From Corticium candelabrum (Eukaryota > Porifera > Homoscleromorpha > Homosclerophorida > Plakinidae): a stretch of DNA of 64,000 nucleotides. The notes below the pieces were generated by a model, which saw only the letters and a list, made by a program, of their open reading frames with translations, was not told where the DNA came from and made no database searches. Made by a program: the position numbers and the translations under genes. Positions 1-14,419 of this stretch are shown here, one piece after another (the first letter of the stretch is position 1; each line of letters begins with the position of its first letter). The DNA is taken from contig NC_085091.1 in the NCBI RefSeq assembly GCF_963422355.1, positions 3,412,523 through 3,476,522 on the forward strand, read 5' to 3'.

Positions 1-3000
1 AGGATCATTGCATTGTTCTATCACAGAATCAACAAAATTGACAACGGCCATGCTTGACCTCCTACCACGCATGTTTCTTGCTTCACACGTGTATACACCT
101 GCGTCTTTACTGTTGAAATCACGCACAACAAGCCGACCAATACCCGCTTTTGACGTCATGGTAATACGAGACTCGCATGGTAACTTTTCCCCATCTCTTA
201 GAAACGTAATGTCTGGTGTTGGACTTCCTCTAGCCTCACATACCAAACTGAGAGATTCACCGACGTTGAAAGTTGAGCTGACAGGCAGACTGGCGCTGAA
301 CACAGGCTCACCTGTACACAAATAAACATCAGAAAGTTGCACACAACAAGACAGTAATCATTAGCTAATGTCGCGCCCATTTGTAGAGGAAACTGCCATT
401 CTATCAAACTGAACTGCATGTATTAAAAGTAGTTGAATATGGTGGAAGTTACCTGTACATAGAAATAAAGTAACCTATAGCTAAGAGCAATTAATGTAGT
501 ACAAGAAAATGGTCTAGAATCGAAATTTAGTCCCGTCGCCAATATCAAGAAACAAAATAATGAAGTTGGGCAAGCATTCGCCTTGTTCAATGTAGCATGC
601 AGTTGAAAACGTTTCTGACTGTTGTTAATTAACACCCAGTGCAGTGCCTTTCGAATCTCATGCAGGTATAGTGTGAGTTTCACACAATTTGATATTATCT
701 CACACTCTGAAATTTAGCTCCCAGACGGTTTGGTCCACACCTTTTAGGTAAAGTCATCCACCCCCCGCTTTCTTGCAGTTTCATCCAATTCTAAATCGGA
801 ATTGGAACCTATGCATTCTACAACTTAAAACTGCTCACACAACTAAACTATAGCCGTTCTCAAACATTCATATCAACTCATTCCATGCAGAAGCTGCTGC
901 TGAGGCTGGGAAAATAATCAAGGACCATCACCATGAAGCCAACGTCATCAAAACTGGAGCGCTGTCTTCTACCCATTGGCAGTGAAATCATTTGGTACAT
1001 GGAGCACACATAGCCTGGAAATTCTGAAGTCTATTGAGAGAAAGACTTCACTTTTACAAACTCTGACAATTAGCAAAGCTGTGTCTAACTTACACTAACA
1101 ACTACAATTAGACTAGCTTATATATATATATATAATTTGTATTCTTTGATATCCCACCTAAGTGGGAAAATCTAATCTAAGTAGCTATCTTTTGAAACTA
1201 TATTATGCTTTATTAAGCACTATACACTGCCTTTGCAGTCTTCTGGCATTTCTGCATTCTTCCAGTCCATGCATATGCATGAGTTGCCAATAAAATCAAA
1301 CTGCGACCAAAGACCAGGTGAACCAAAGCTATAGTTAGTTAGGAAACCTCCCAACTAGCTATAACATTATATAGCTTACACAGCAAACCTCAATACGTAG
1401 AACAATAATGATTAACCTGTAGAATATTCCAAACTAATGGTATCAAATCCGAGATTCTAGCGTAGTCTGTTATACAGCTGACTACCTAGTAGCTTTTTCT
1501 AAGTTTCTCAGAACACTATCCTTCTTCAATTGCACAACATAAATAAATTAACAACTACACATATATGTATGGACCATCGTAGCTTACTGCAGATACTCTC
1601 GTCTGTGCCATCTAGACAATGCATGCTGCCATCACAAAATTGCGCGAGTGGAACACATTGATGATTTCTACACTGAAAGTGTGTAGAAGGACAATATGAT
1701 CCTGGAGCTATCGAGCCTAGAAATCATCAATTCAATCAATTCGACTAGACAAAATTCAATCCCTGGGCATGAGAACACACATACCACAATTTTGCTCATC
1801 TGATCCACCTGTGCAGTCGTACTCTCCATCACACATCCAATCTCTTTTGACGCATTGATTTTGGGCACAGGAAAACTCATCCGACTGGCAAGTCCGTGCT
1901 GCAAACAACATAAGTTAGAGTGATTTAGCCATGATTTGACACAACAGTATAGTCACAGGTATATATGTTGACATGAATACTGCCAATGAACTGAGAAGAC
2001 TGAACAAACTGATATACAAACAAACCAACTATGCAAACATGCACAAACAGACTAAAAGAGTTACTGCTTGCATGCAGACAGCTAGACAAACAAACCAAAA
2101 CATCCCTACTGCAACAGGAATCATAAAGCAGATAGAGTTAAAAGCACCTAGCAAAGCAAGTGTCTGCAAGAACAATATCTACTGACTGTTATCATACCAG
2201 CTAGCAGACATAAAGCAGCTGCTTCATCACTTTGATCATCACAGTCTACTGTACCATCACAAACGCGGGGAAAGTCAATGCACCGTCCCGTACATGAGAA
2301 TTCCTTTGGAAAACATCTGCCATAAGGTCTTGGATCTAAAAAAAAAGTAATGTTATAAGAGTTGTACTTCTTCCCACTGTCAATCTACTAAAGTCTTACC
2401 ACATGTAATTTCATCATTCCCATTCGAACAATCACTGTAACTATCACAGACTCGCTTTCTAGCAATACATTCATTCCCTCCACAATTGAACTCACAACGA
2501 TAATCTAAAACAACAAAAAGCCCATACAAAGAGAGGTTACTCACGTATGATTGCAACCAAAATAATATTTTCTAACCTAATGCTGTGACTTTCAAGTTAA
2601 CTGTCAGAACAAGAACTTGTCCAGAAGATCCAGTCGCAGTAAGTTGGTATCGTCCACTATCCCTAGGCATCACGCCAGTGATTTTAAGCACTGAGCTTAC
2701 ATTATAGTTCTCTATTCTTGAGTTGGCTGGAAGAGACTTCCCATCCTGTCGCTTCCAATTGAACCCTACACTGTCACCTGGGATGGCCAAACTTGTAAAG
2801 AGAACTACTTCACCCTCTACTGCATCAATTGTGTTCGGATAAAGAATGACATGTGGCAATTGTGCGACAACTGTTCGCATTTCTGTTGCTGGAGGAACAA
2901 TATGCCCAATAGCTATTATAGCCACGACTCCAAGCCGTGCAAGTTGATCATTGACAAGCTCAAAATAACGAAAAAGCTCTTCTACTCCAATAGGCTCTGA

Positions 3001-3362
3001 TGTATCTCTGGTTCTAGCGAAGACCCTAACAGTTCTAAACAAAAAACATAGTTCATAAAGTAAAAATTGCTTCTAAATATATTTCATTATATAATTCCAA
3101 TATTTGTAGGAAACAGAGCTCAACCAATTTCAGCAAACTACATAGTTTTAGCTAATTACATTATTAACCACACTTGTTGGTTATAAGCAACATACCCAGC
3201 CACAAATCCAGAACTGTCAGAAACAAAATTGAGATCATAGCCGGCCTTCAGCATGACTTCTTCAAGCAAACCAAGAAGAACCTCCACATCCAATGTCCTC
3301 CCCAAAACCAGTGCCACCATTTCCGAATAAGCCACTTCAATTCCTTTCCCTTCAGTATCATC

Positions 3363-3435
<73 letters not shown>

Positions 3436-4023
3436 ATGACGATGAGTGTTCAGCTGTTCAACTACTCCATATATTTGAGTTTCTGAATAGTCTGATTTAC
3501 CTCTACTGGAGTCACTCTGACCATGATAAGCTTCATCTTCATCACCATCCACGGAACGTCTATTCTTAAAGAATAATAAATAATAACACAGAGTAGGCGT
3601 GGTCAAAAATCAAATCACGCCTATGGGCTGAGCAGTGCAAGTTGAAAGAGCTCTGCTTTCAAGAAACAGGAATCTGTACTAATGCGCGTCTTCTTGGTGA
3701 AATTAAGGTGCAAGTAAAAAAGATCCCCATATTTGCGTAGCAAAATAATAGCTGAAACCGCATGTAATGAGCATAGCAACAAGGACTGGACGGCACTCAG
3801 TTCTAGCACCAATTCTAGCACTGCAATGAAAAGTACTAAAAACAGTTCTCCATCTAGACATCCCTGCGTTGATCGACGTCACCAATTGCAATTTAATCTA
3901 CGTACGCTAATGTTCCAAGTAACAACTATATAGTTAATTGCATTCACTGACCTGCTGGCACCGACAGCATAGCGTCGCCAACAGCAACAACACAGTGATG
4001 GCCACACCAGAGGAAGACGTCAT
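1..4023 (-). CDS. Perlecan-like matrix protein, N-terminal part (SEA-like, Ig, four LDLa, Ig); partial
   Basis: Exons in coding order: 4023-3952, 3564-3501, 3361-3196, 3034-2577, 2504-2400, 2335-2198, 1900-1785, 1716-1588, 311-1 (continues past the left edge). All junctions are GT-AG and phases agree throughout. ATG at 4023 opens a 24-residue signal peptide (MTSSSGVAITVLLLLATLCC). An acidic stretch and a SEA-like region follow, with GTVRVFARTR resembling the SEA core strand. Next comes an Ig domain, then four LDL-receptor class A repeats, each with six Cys and an acidic calcium-binding end such as CDGEYDCTGGSDEQNC. A second Ig domain ends in DAGVYTCEA. SEA followed by LDLa then Ig is the order of perlecan domains I-III, so a secreted basement-membrane proteoglycan is inferred. 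The extra Ig before the LDLa block differs from vertebrate perlecan. Domains are secure; the perlecan name is a family-level guess. Confidence 0.75.
312..1587. other. Intron of the perlecan-like gene
   Basis: This 1.28 kb intron separates the fourth LDLa exon from the second Ig exon; phase 1 on both sides supports a direct join. I see no coding exon or transposon in it, only AT-rich sequence with a short TA run near 1121-1134. Confidence 0.5.
3364..3433. repeat. (AC)n microsatellite
   Basis: About 70 bp of uninterrupted AC dinucleotides lie directly upstream (on the minus strand) of the splice acceptor of the SEA-like exon. The acceptor reads GTGTGTTAG, so the repeat serves as the tract before the acceptor. 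Confidence 0.95.
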
Positions 4024-4547
4024 CGTCTCAACAAGCTCAACCAAGACAGTAGTGAAAACACCCCTACATATGCTACAGTCGTTAATATTTTAATTATTAA
4101 TAAATTGATTCATTCTATCTATATATATATTATCTTAATACCCATATGTATGGTGGACAGGTATGTTATTTGTGTTAATTGCCCGTGGAGACAATTACAT
4201 CTTTGTATTGGTTGGGCATAGCAATAATAACAATTACAATAAGAGCATATTGGCTGCATGGTGTGACCTGGATCCCCATATTTCTCACATAATCCATCTA
4301 CCCTTCCCAAATAAATTACAATGCAGTAAAGCACAAAACACCTCACTATACCATTCAGATGTTTACTATTGCTCAGCATTAAAAATAGAACGTAAACGAC
4401 GAGAGCTTAGATACCTGAATCTCAATTACTTCGGAGTTCGTGTACAAAAATCGGATATCTTACCTACAGTAACGTATACCCTCATAACCCGTTTTTTTCT
4501 CCCTACGTATACACTCATATAGTCGACCAAAGCGTACAGTTTGACGG
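4024..4547. other. Intergenic: perlecan-like promoter side and RAP1GAP 3' side
   Basis: About 520 bp separate the perlecan-like start codon from the RAP1GAP-like stop codon; both genes are on the minus strand. I see no convincing gene. A 119-codon plus-strand frame here has no recognisable domain. Confidence 0.5.
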
Positions 4548-7500
4548 TCACAAGTATGTCGTCTCTCCTTCCAGATCCGACAGGGAGATACGTTTTAACC
4601 CACTCGAATTGCTGCCGCCACTTCGCGTGCCTCCTCTGCCAAGTAACGCGTCAAACCGGTGTGGATCACGTGAGCCGGCGGCCGGCTGATAGCGACTGAT
4701 GAGAGGGTCGGCCGATTTCGAGCGCTGAGACCGAGCCCATAGTGCGTTGCTGCTGCTGCTGGCATGTGCGTCGCGCCCGTCGGATGTAGCCTCGCCTCGT
4801 AGGCTTGCCATTTCCGACCGCAACTGACTGAGCTCGTCGTACGCTGCTCGCAGTTCCTTATCCCGCTCGAGATCGCGCTTCTTCAAGTCGGTATTCTCAC
4901 GTTTGAGGGTCTAGAGTAGGATGGTCATCATCAGAGAGAATATTGTATACACATATCAAAGGACTATAGACATGGACTGACTAACCACTGTCTCTCGCAA
5001 CAGTCGAAGTCTTTCCTCTCGCAGTTTGTCCACTTCTCGTTGAAGAGCTTCGATCATTCTTAATAGATTATCTGTAGAATATGAGGGTTATGAAAAACAT
5101 GCTAGCACATAACATACTCCTAGATAGACTTGAGAACACGGACAGAAGTCACTGCCACAAAGAACGAACAGACAAAAGACAGACAAACAGATAGATGAAC
5201 ACAACATAAACACAACATAAACTGAGAGGGGAAGCAAACAGACAAGAAAATCAAACAATAAATCTGTTGGTCTGTCGCTCTTGTTGTCTGTCCTTGTGTC
5301 AGTCAGTAGGTCTGTGATCAACTGTCACATAACCTGTGTAATTACAGTTGCATTTACAATATGGGAACGCTTACGCGTCACGTCATAAATGGATGGACAG
5401 GATGAGACACAACGCTTTCAGCCCTGCATACTGTAAATGCAGCCTAAATGATAGATCATATAGCTACACAGTGTTAATTACCAAAGTCAAAATCCTGCCT
5501 GTTATCAACCTACATAAGAACTCTTCTGAATCACGTCTAAAAACTTCTGCCAAAAAGTCTGCAATAAGTGACAAGGTATACTTACTTATACATAAACCAG
5601 TCTTCCAGAAATCTTGTCACTATTGTCTAAATGGCAGTACAGAGAGTTCTGCTTGATACTCACCAACCAATACATTAAATGGTCAAGGATACAAAGTTCT
5701 CGCTGATTACGAAGAGTAAGTACAGTACATTATCAGTAGAGTATGCCAGTATCACAAAACGAAACCACAGGTGTAATACTATTGTAGCATTGGCAAGGGC
5801 CAATACAACTAAACTTGTAAATGTTACTGTTCTAGGTTAACCAACAATAACAATGAGCACATGGGTTGCATTCCAATTGTCAGTGACTGTTCCCTGGTCT
5901 ACAGAGGTACTAGTGTAACCCTAACGCATGCGTTAATCATGGGCTAATCACAAGCAACACAAGCAAACAGGAGAATGGATTCTAGGAGACAACCAGTAGC
6001 CAATTTGCAGCCACATTGTTGTTACACAAAAAGCAGTGTAGCACTGCTGTCATTTCCTAAGTGTCAAAGCAATTGTTGCAGTCCAAGATAAAACAAATGT
6101 TATATAGTCAACACAGCAACCGACACATGAAGCATTTGGAAAACTCTAATTAACCAGTTACCTAATGCCAGCATGTGTACAATGCCATACTACAAACAGA
6201 TATAGACAGACAAACAGACACACACACCTACACAGAAACAGACAGACAGCAATGAATACTAAAAAAGACAGACGAAAACACAAACAAAACATTTACAGTG
6301 CACACGCACAACTATCATTGCCACCAATACCTTCTTCCGACTCTGACAACGGACTATGATTCGACATGCCCAAACTAGAAGCAGATGACGTAGTACCATA
6401 CTTTCCCTATTACAAGCACTTTCTATGTACTCCAAACTCTATACACTGTATGATTCAAACCATACCTCTGCATAACTATGTCTCTTGCCTCTGCTCATTC
6501 CCGATTCAGCCGAATGCATAACAAATCCAGAACTGTCCATAGCAACCGGCTGAATTCCGACAGAAGACAGTGACCCGATAGGAGAGTCTTCCGTCGACGA
6601 ATTGTCACTGCTAGGCAGTTGTGAGCTTGAAACGCTTTTTTTCCACAACGAACTCGATTGGGAATGTAACTTCATTCCGGCAGGAAGTGTAGACGAGTCG
6701 TACTTTTGGTAGCTGTGCAGCGAGTGTTGAACACGATTCAGCAAGTGCTGTCTAAAAACATAAACAACATCACACCAATATTAAGCAACAAACAAATTGG
6801 AAAAACACCTCATCCCATATCAACTGAGTGTTCAATCGACAAACCATTAAATGGAAAATTACAATAATACTAAAGAGGAGTTTCCTATAAAAGAGGCATC
6901 ACCAGAATGGGTGCAGTTAGCTACAGTACAACCCTGATTATCCAGACATTTCAATTATCCCAACATTTCCATAATCTGAACAAATTTATTCCTCCCAAAA
7001 GCAAGTGTCTTTCACTTGTTTCTTGTGTGACATCGTTCCAACAAAACCCATGAATCTGCTTCAAAATAGGAAACATAGAGGAATTTCTTACAACTAATCA
7101 TTAAATGGTGTCAACACGTTGAGTCATTGTTGACCTAGTATTGCTGTATATTAGTCAATTACACATTGTTCATTATGTACTTGACTGTCAATGTATAACT
7201 GAGCCTCAAGAAAGTCACCACACCTTCATTTCCTTATCTGAACAATTTGGATAATCAGGGTTGTAATGTACTAGTTTTCATTTGTCAAACTGTTGGGCAC
7301 GTTTCCACTCACGCTTTAACCGGGTTATCAAGTGGTTTGCACTAAACCAGTTACAGTAGAACCCCGCCTTGCGACTACCCCGGAAATACGACCACTTTCC
7401 TCCGGTCCGAAGCATTTCGAGGATCTCTCTCATATATTGTGTTCTCAGAAATACGACCACCTTGGAATTCCAAATTGCGATCAAGCACATGCGCACCTCA

Positions 7501-10500
7501 TCGGTATTCCGGATAAAGCGAAGAAAATGGTGGCATCAAGCTCTACAAAATCCGTGAAGAAAGAACTGTCGCTTGAAGACAAATGGCGACTAGTCGATGA
7601 GAGTGACGAAAAAAGTCAGGGGCAACTCGCTAAAAAGTTTGGTATCGGAAAGAGGTGACGAAAGAAGAGACCTGGTTTTGCACATGACATCTCATGACTT
7701 CTATATACAGTAGAACCCTGCCTTACTATAGCCATTCCTAGTGTTAGGGACAATGCATCATAGAAGCTTCTTATTTAATGGTGTACTCCCATGTGAATAA
7801 CAGACATGTGTTACAACCGATATCCTGGTTCTAGTGATGTGGGTGTGGCATATACACTCCACATAGACTCAGAACAAGACCATGTCAGAAATAGGACCAA
7901 CAAACCATAGCCCTGAAGGTGGTCGTAATTCCAGGGTTCTACAGTATATTCTCAACCTAAACCAATTTCTTAAACCCGTCTTGTGGTAGGTTTAGCAAAG
8001 TGATTTAGGTTTAACTGTAGCATGACAGTAGCGCGCTTGTTGGATGACTTCCGACAACACCCTTTGATGATATTGACTTTTTGCTGGTATGGGATTGCCT
8101 TATACGATGCAAGGGTCGTTAGCTAAAGGAAAAAAATCAGCAGCTATGGAGAGAGACAATGTCCTTGGTCATGGTCATGAAATTCCTACTAGCAGATGAT
8201 GAATAGGTGACAACCAACTGTGGCTCTGACTCGGCAATAGAGCAGCCCAATACTTCAAAATAAGGCGTTTCTAGATGGTGGGTGTTTTTGCACATCCCAG
8301 ATGTGCAAGTTCCTAGTGGAAACAGTCGCTTTCTTGAACCGATTTAGTTTTAAACGTGTTTAAGCTAAACTAGTTTAAGATGCAGCTAGTGGAAACACAG
8401 CCTTAGACACCCTAAAGGCACTCTTCACTGTAATTATGGCACAGACTGTCTGTTTCAAGAAATTGAAATCCAGCCCTATGACAACTGTTACAACTCAAAA
8501 GTCTAAACACAGGCATACAGACAAACTAGAAGTTCAAACTCTGACTGCCATGGCAACTCCCTTCTTTTAGCCTGTGTTTCTAGATTGTCCGTTACTACAG
8601 TCTCGTGTCACTTATCTGACAGGCCAAGGTTGCCACGTGGGTGATGATATGACAGATGATGTATATAAATTTACAATCAATCATGAAAAGTATAATTTTT
8701 ATCTCTAGATCACTAAGACATTTGGTTCGTTTAAATTCACATCTACATTCAGTATACCTAATGTGGAAAAAATGCTGTATAATATGAATAATAGTTGAGT
8801 TCATAACAGCTTCAGTTATCCAACATATTCACTTATCCAACAGGGGTCCGGTACAAAGGGGGTTGGATAAGTAACACGCAACTGTACTCGAAAACTACAC
8901 TATCCACGAAACACAAGAGAAACAAAAGTACCCAAAACAAAAACTAATAGAATGTGATGGTAGCTTCTAGTTCATTATGACAAGACATATGGATAATAAA
9001 TAGTCCGTGCGCCAATTGCAAAAAGAGCTTCAAAAAATGCCATCCGTGCACCCTTTGGCTAACCAATTCTTGACACCTGGAGCTTGTCGTATGACTCTAT
9101 GTTTGACAATACCTATGTTTGGCGAGACAGATAATGTTCAACAAGACCGTTTTGCAAATTAGCCGCATAGCAATGAACTGGAACCACGAGGCCCAGGGCT
9201 CGAAAAATAGGTCATCAAGTTGTCATTTGACGAGTTAAATTTTACAACTGACTACTAATGTTCTAGTCTAGGTCGTCAAATGACGACTAGAGCAGACCAC
9301 CGCTAGTTTGTAATGGCTTTCTCGGTATGCAGGCGGATAACTGTACTATACTGAAACATGTGCCGCTTTGATGCTCACATTCGGACATTTGTCGTACAAT
9401 GACATGTACACTTAGTATGTACTGCCAGCAGCGTGCCATATGTTGACCAAACGCTCATATCCTGGATAATGAAACTGGGCGTGCAAGAGCCATCTCAGGA
9501 TTCCGACAAAGTAAAGGCATGAGTTTGTGACCAGGGAGCAATGGAGACAATGGTAAATCCTGTACGTTGAAATAGGTAGATATGATTTTAGTAGCAAGAA
9601 ACTGACAACTTCCGCAATGTGATAAGTGGAAGTCTGGTTGAAACCCCGCCTTATTTTGACCAAGAGGTGGTATGCGTTTAATAGCTAATTCAATTAGCTA
9701 TCACTTTTGTCTTCCTTGCCTCAGTGAAGACGTCTAGCTCTGTAAAATCTAGCACGCCGTATCCATTGGCTCAGCGGTAATGTGTGTGTCGGTTGCATGC
9801 CATTGTGGGAATACTGCTTGGACTGCACTGAATTTTAGAAGGCCGTATAAAATGGCGGCATATCACTAAACACCATGATTGATATCAACATGACATCCTA
9901 GACTAAAAATTTTGACGACCCAACAATTTTGGAAACTCGTCAAATGACAACAACTAGTTGGACCGATTTTCGAGCCCTCAGGCCTAATGCACATTATACA
10001 AGTTGAGGCAAAATCCTGATCTTGTAATGGTTTTGCTACCTGTACGTTACCGTGAAGCTTCCGACACGTTATCTCTTGCAATTAAGTGATAACTACCACT
10101 GTAGAAAGTCTAATTATAACTTTAGTTCCAAATTGTAACATCAACGTAGACAACTAGGATTGATGTGAGAAATTGTGCTTTGACTGTTGTTGTATTGCAG
10201 TACGCTACACTTCACTGACATGCTGCAAATATAGTAGTTTGGGTAGCATTAGTGAACTTCATTGAGATAAGTATACATGCAGCTCTAGAAAGACAATAGA
10301 ATGTGCTTCTTGAATTGATCATGACTGCTTAATTAATTAATTAAAGCTTTCTACAAGCCAGTCTTTTGGTCAATAACTTTAATGATCTTGTCTGTTTTTA
10401 CTCTGAAGTAACTGCCTCCCTATGAGGTAGACTATGACCTATAGCTTTTACCAAATTGCAGCAATGCCAAGGTGAGGCAAAAATGGCAGTTCTTTCAACA

Positions 10501-13309
10501 ACGGTTGCCTAGCTAACAATGACGTGGACTTTTGGGTGTCACGGAGAAAGTAAAGTTAAAAACATTTGCCCGTGTTGCATTTACCAAGAGTGAAAGGCAA
10601 TCGTTCTCCAGTGGTACCTTGGTCCGACAGATCGTTGTTTTCACGACTGCATGGATGCCAAAAGAGTAGCATTTCATAAAAATTGTACAAGAGTCACATA
10701 TTTCCAGTACTAATTAAAATGTATCATTTTAGACTTGGCTGTCTTTTGAATCCCTCCATCAACAGTAGCCATGCAGTAACCATGGGAGAGCACTAAGATC
10801 ACCTCGTCAATCTTTAACTCAATTAAAAGTGACCTTGTCTGGCGTACATGTTACACTTATCTCTAATTAACCGAATCGCTCTTCTATACGTGTTCCAGAA
10901 ATCGAATTGACTTTGTGATTGATCGCTATCTGCATTTGCCAACTGAAAATTTGGAGAGAAATTGCGGTGCATCAATTGTCACTCTGCTTTCATCCTAGTA
11001 CAGCATCGTCGCAGATGCTTCCTCGCGACAGAAAAGGTTCATGGCAGCAGCAGCAGCAATAGAATGGCATTTGTTGATGTTCTGTCTAGGAAATTACATG
11101 CAGCTGCCAAAATATGCAAGTCTCCTTGATGGTAAGTGTGTATTTGTGTGTCACCGCAGCAACTGCTCAAGGTTTACTACAAATCGATGGTCTAGTTGTC
11201 ACTGCCCGATTGATGCCAGCACTTTCATGCAGTGAAGAAGCATGACACCCAGATATTTTTACACGCCATTCATGCAGCAAACACAAGAGCATCTCACATA
11301 AATATTGTCATCTGTTAACAGATAGTGATGTCTTAGTGACAAGCTGCTCGGGCGCATATCAGATCCCGGCACAGATTATACAGCAGACAGAGCCAAAAAG
11401 TCAAAAGCACCGCATTAGCATGACAAATATTACATGGTCGCTAGAAGACGACGTGTGTAAAACAATTCCCGGGTTTCATGCTTTTACTGGATGCGACAGC
11501 AAAGGGCATCAGTGTTACTGACTATATTCAACCGGAAGTTGTAGTGGTCACTACTAGATAACACAGAGAGACTAAAGGTCTCTTCCCGTGCATATACATC
11601 ATCTATTTGAGCTCTGTTAAATACATCTGATATCTCGTGTTACAAAAGCTTGTCAACCATACCTAAAGTTTTGATATCAAATCTGACTTCGCTTTTTAAT
11701 TTTACATATTGGTTACTATGGCAACATTTTTATTTAAGAAAATGCTGTTTTAGTCAACTTTGGACACTCTGATGCTAATAAAAACATCATTTTCGTAATC
11801 ACCACAAAAATTACCTAGGATAGGCTAGAGAAAGAAAATGGTTTGCCATGGGGTGCTCGGAAAAGTCACAATTCTGGACTTGGCCCACAGACTATAATAC
11901 TGCTTAGCGGCTACAAAATTAAGGCTAATAACCCATTCACACTAGCAGATTTTACCATGCCAGCACAGTTCATTTCTTGTCATGTAGTGTGAATGCTTAC
12001 AGTGCCGTGCCAAGAGGGCCGGAAGCGTGCTAGCCCGGTCGGCTCGGATGTTTTGCATAGTGTGAACAGTTACTGATCTGCAAGCATGTTTGTGCATGTG
12101 TAGTTCGGTGCAAAATGGCATGGACAGAGAGAGAAACATTGTTTTTGACTGAATTGCGGATCAAAGATACCATACAAGCGCATCTTGAGAGATGTCGCAG
12201 TACTAACTAGGAAAGGTCTACAACACTATGAGCAATGTACACGTTGCAATTGCCTTCTCCAGCGTAATCTCCTTTTCAAACTGACACGATGTGTTGATCT
12301 GGATTGCTGAATTGTTGTCAATATGGCAACAAAAGCATACTGGTGATCCATAATTCTCAGAGTTAGCATACCTTACAAGTGGCTATACCCACTGGCTCGC
12401 TAGAGGCTTAGGTAGTGTGAATGAGGGCTGGCACTGTTTCTTGGCGTGCACAGGCGTGGTCTACCTTCACACCTCTCAGCACAGTTTGCAAGCGTGCTAC
12501 TCTCCATTCAGGTTGACCTTTTACACAGGAAGTGCTAGTGAGACTGTGGTTTCACCAAGTGTTTCATATAGTACCTTCTTAGAAGCTCTAGTAACCGCCT
12601 TTGTGTACTCTAACAGATCTTCTTACATGCAAGTATGCCCCAAGCAGATCGTGCATTCTAGCCTTTGACCTTCTATTCTGAAACTAACAGTGTCCAAGAT
12701 CCCGTACATTTGACCATTGCTTATACGTCATTCTAGCTCGCAGATCTAGAATGTTTCGGTGTAGACTACGATCGAAGAGGACGACGCGTTAGCAACGATT
12801 ACGAACAAGAAATGGACCTGGAAGACTGAAGGCTCATGCAGTAAACGAAATCCAATAACATATCAACTATAGCAACGAATGTGTATATAATTGAATAAAG
12901 ATGCATGAAATTACTACTAACACACTAATAGGCCATTATTCACTCTACTCAACTCTAATTTGCATAAGTCCTATTGCTCTTTGCCTGTTTAGCGTACTTT
13001 ACTGAAACGAAATGAAATGCCACGTTCTGCGATTTCGAACGATGCAAAGATCGTCACGAAATTCCTACAAACAGTGGATTTATTGCAATTTTCCAATGTA
13101 AAAGGTCAACGCAAATGGAGAGTAGTGTGAACAGGCTATAGATGGCCAAGTGCTACTGTAATAGAGAATTAAATCATCTAGATATTGTAGGAAATTGGAC
13201 AGTAAGTGTAGGTTACCACCCATATTCCGGAGCAATATAATATTTATAGCCTGAGCACCATTTATTGCACGATCCGCAACAGTAGACTGTCGTGTCGTCA
13301 GCTTTCCAG

Positions 13310-13361
<52 letters not shown>

Positions 13362-14320
13362 GTGTGCGTGTGTGTGCACGTGCGTGCGTGTGCATACACA
13401 CATGTACATTCAACTACACTCCACAAAACAAACATGTCCTGCATACACACCAACCAAAACGCCTACCGTCTTATCTTGCTCTGTTCTCGTTTCAATTGAG
13501 AAACATCGTCATCTACACTCTCCTGTCCCGGATCTGCATACAACGGTTTATATACATGCTACAATGCACATAACAAGTTAATTAATCAACTATGACAACA
13601 GCTACAGCTGCCACAACACTTACTGGTCTCAATGGCGAGTCACCACTTCTCTGTCGTCTCATAACAAGGTCATGACTTTCAGTTGCAGCAAACAAAGACA
13701 CACTCCGACTGTGACTAAGTACACCTGTGTCTATCGAGTGGCGTTGTTTCTTAGAACCAAGAGATGGTGATGATCCAACTTTAGACACCAGACGTCCGTA
13801 TTCTCCAATATCCTATCAACAAACAACTAGAGACGACATGCGAATGGGTAAACTACAAATAACCAACTTCGTCGCTCTCCTCAATCTCTTTAAGTTTGGC
13901 TACTAAATTCTGGAGGAGTGTTGTTCTAGTTCTGAGCTGGAATGAAGGCAAAGATCAGATAACCATAAAGTGTTCATTACTGTATTGACAAACTTGAAGT
14001 TTTGTAAACTGGGGTGTCTCTTTTGCTGCAGTTTCAGCATTCACCATTTTTGTCAACAACCAAGAACGAAAGTGTTCATCCTGAAAGCAAGCATGTCTAT
14101 GCAAATCTATTATTTGTAAACATGTGACTGATTGAAGTGACTGACAAATACATAAACATATGCATGCATGCATGCACATGTGCACTACTACATGCACGCA
14201 CACACACAAACACATACATGCGCCTGCACATACACAAACACATACATGCACCCACACGTGCACACACACACACACACACACACTCACAAATAAACACGCA
14301 TGCACGCACACACACACACA

Positions 14321-14419
<99 letters not shown>

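Noticed and set aside
8..325. 105-codon plus-strand frame
   Set aside because: It is the antisense of the Ig exon of the perlecan-like gene, whose minus-strand translation has the Ig Cys, Leu and DAGVYTC positions.
4163..4522. 119-codon plus-strand frame between genes
   Set aside because: No domain, no splice context and biased composition; probably chance.
9755..9835. tRNA-like sequence (TGGCTCAGCGGT...GGTTGCATGCC)
   Set aside because: Resembles D- and T-loop boxes loosely, but no acceptor stem or anticodon stem can be folded, and it lies inside a hAT-like MITE.
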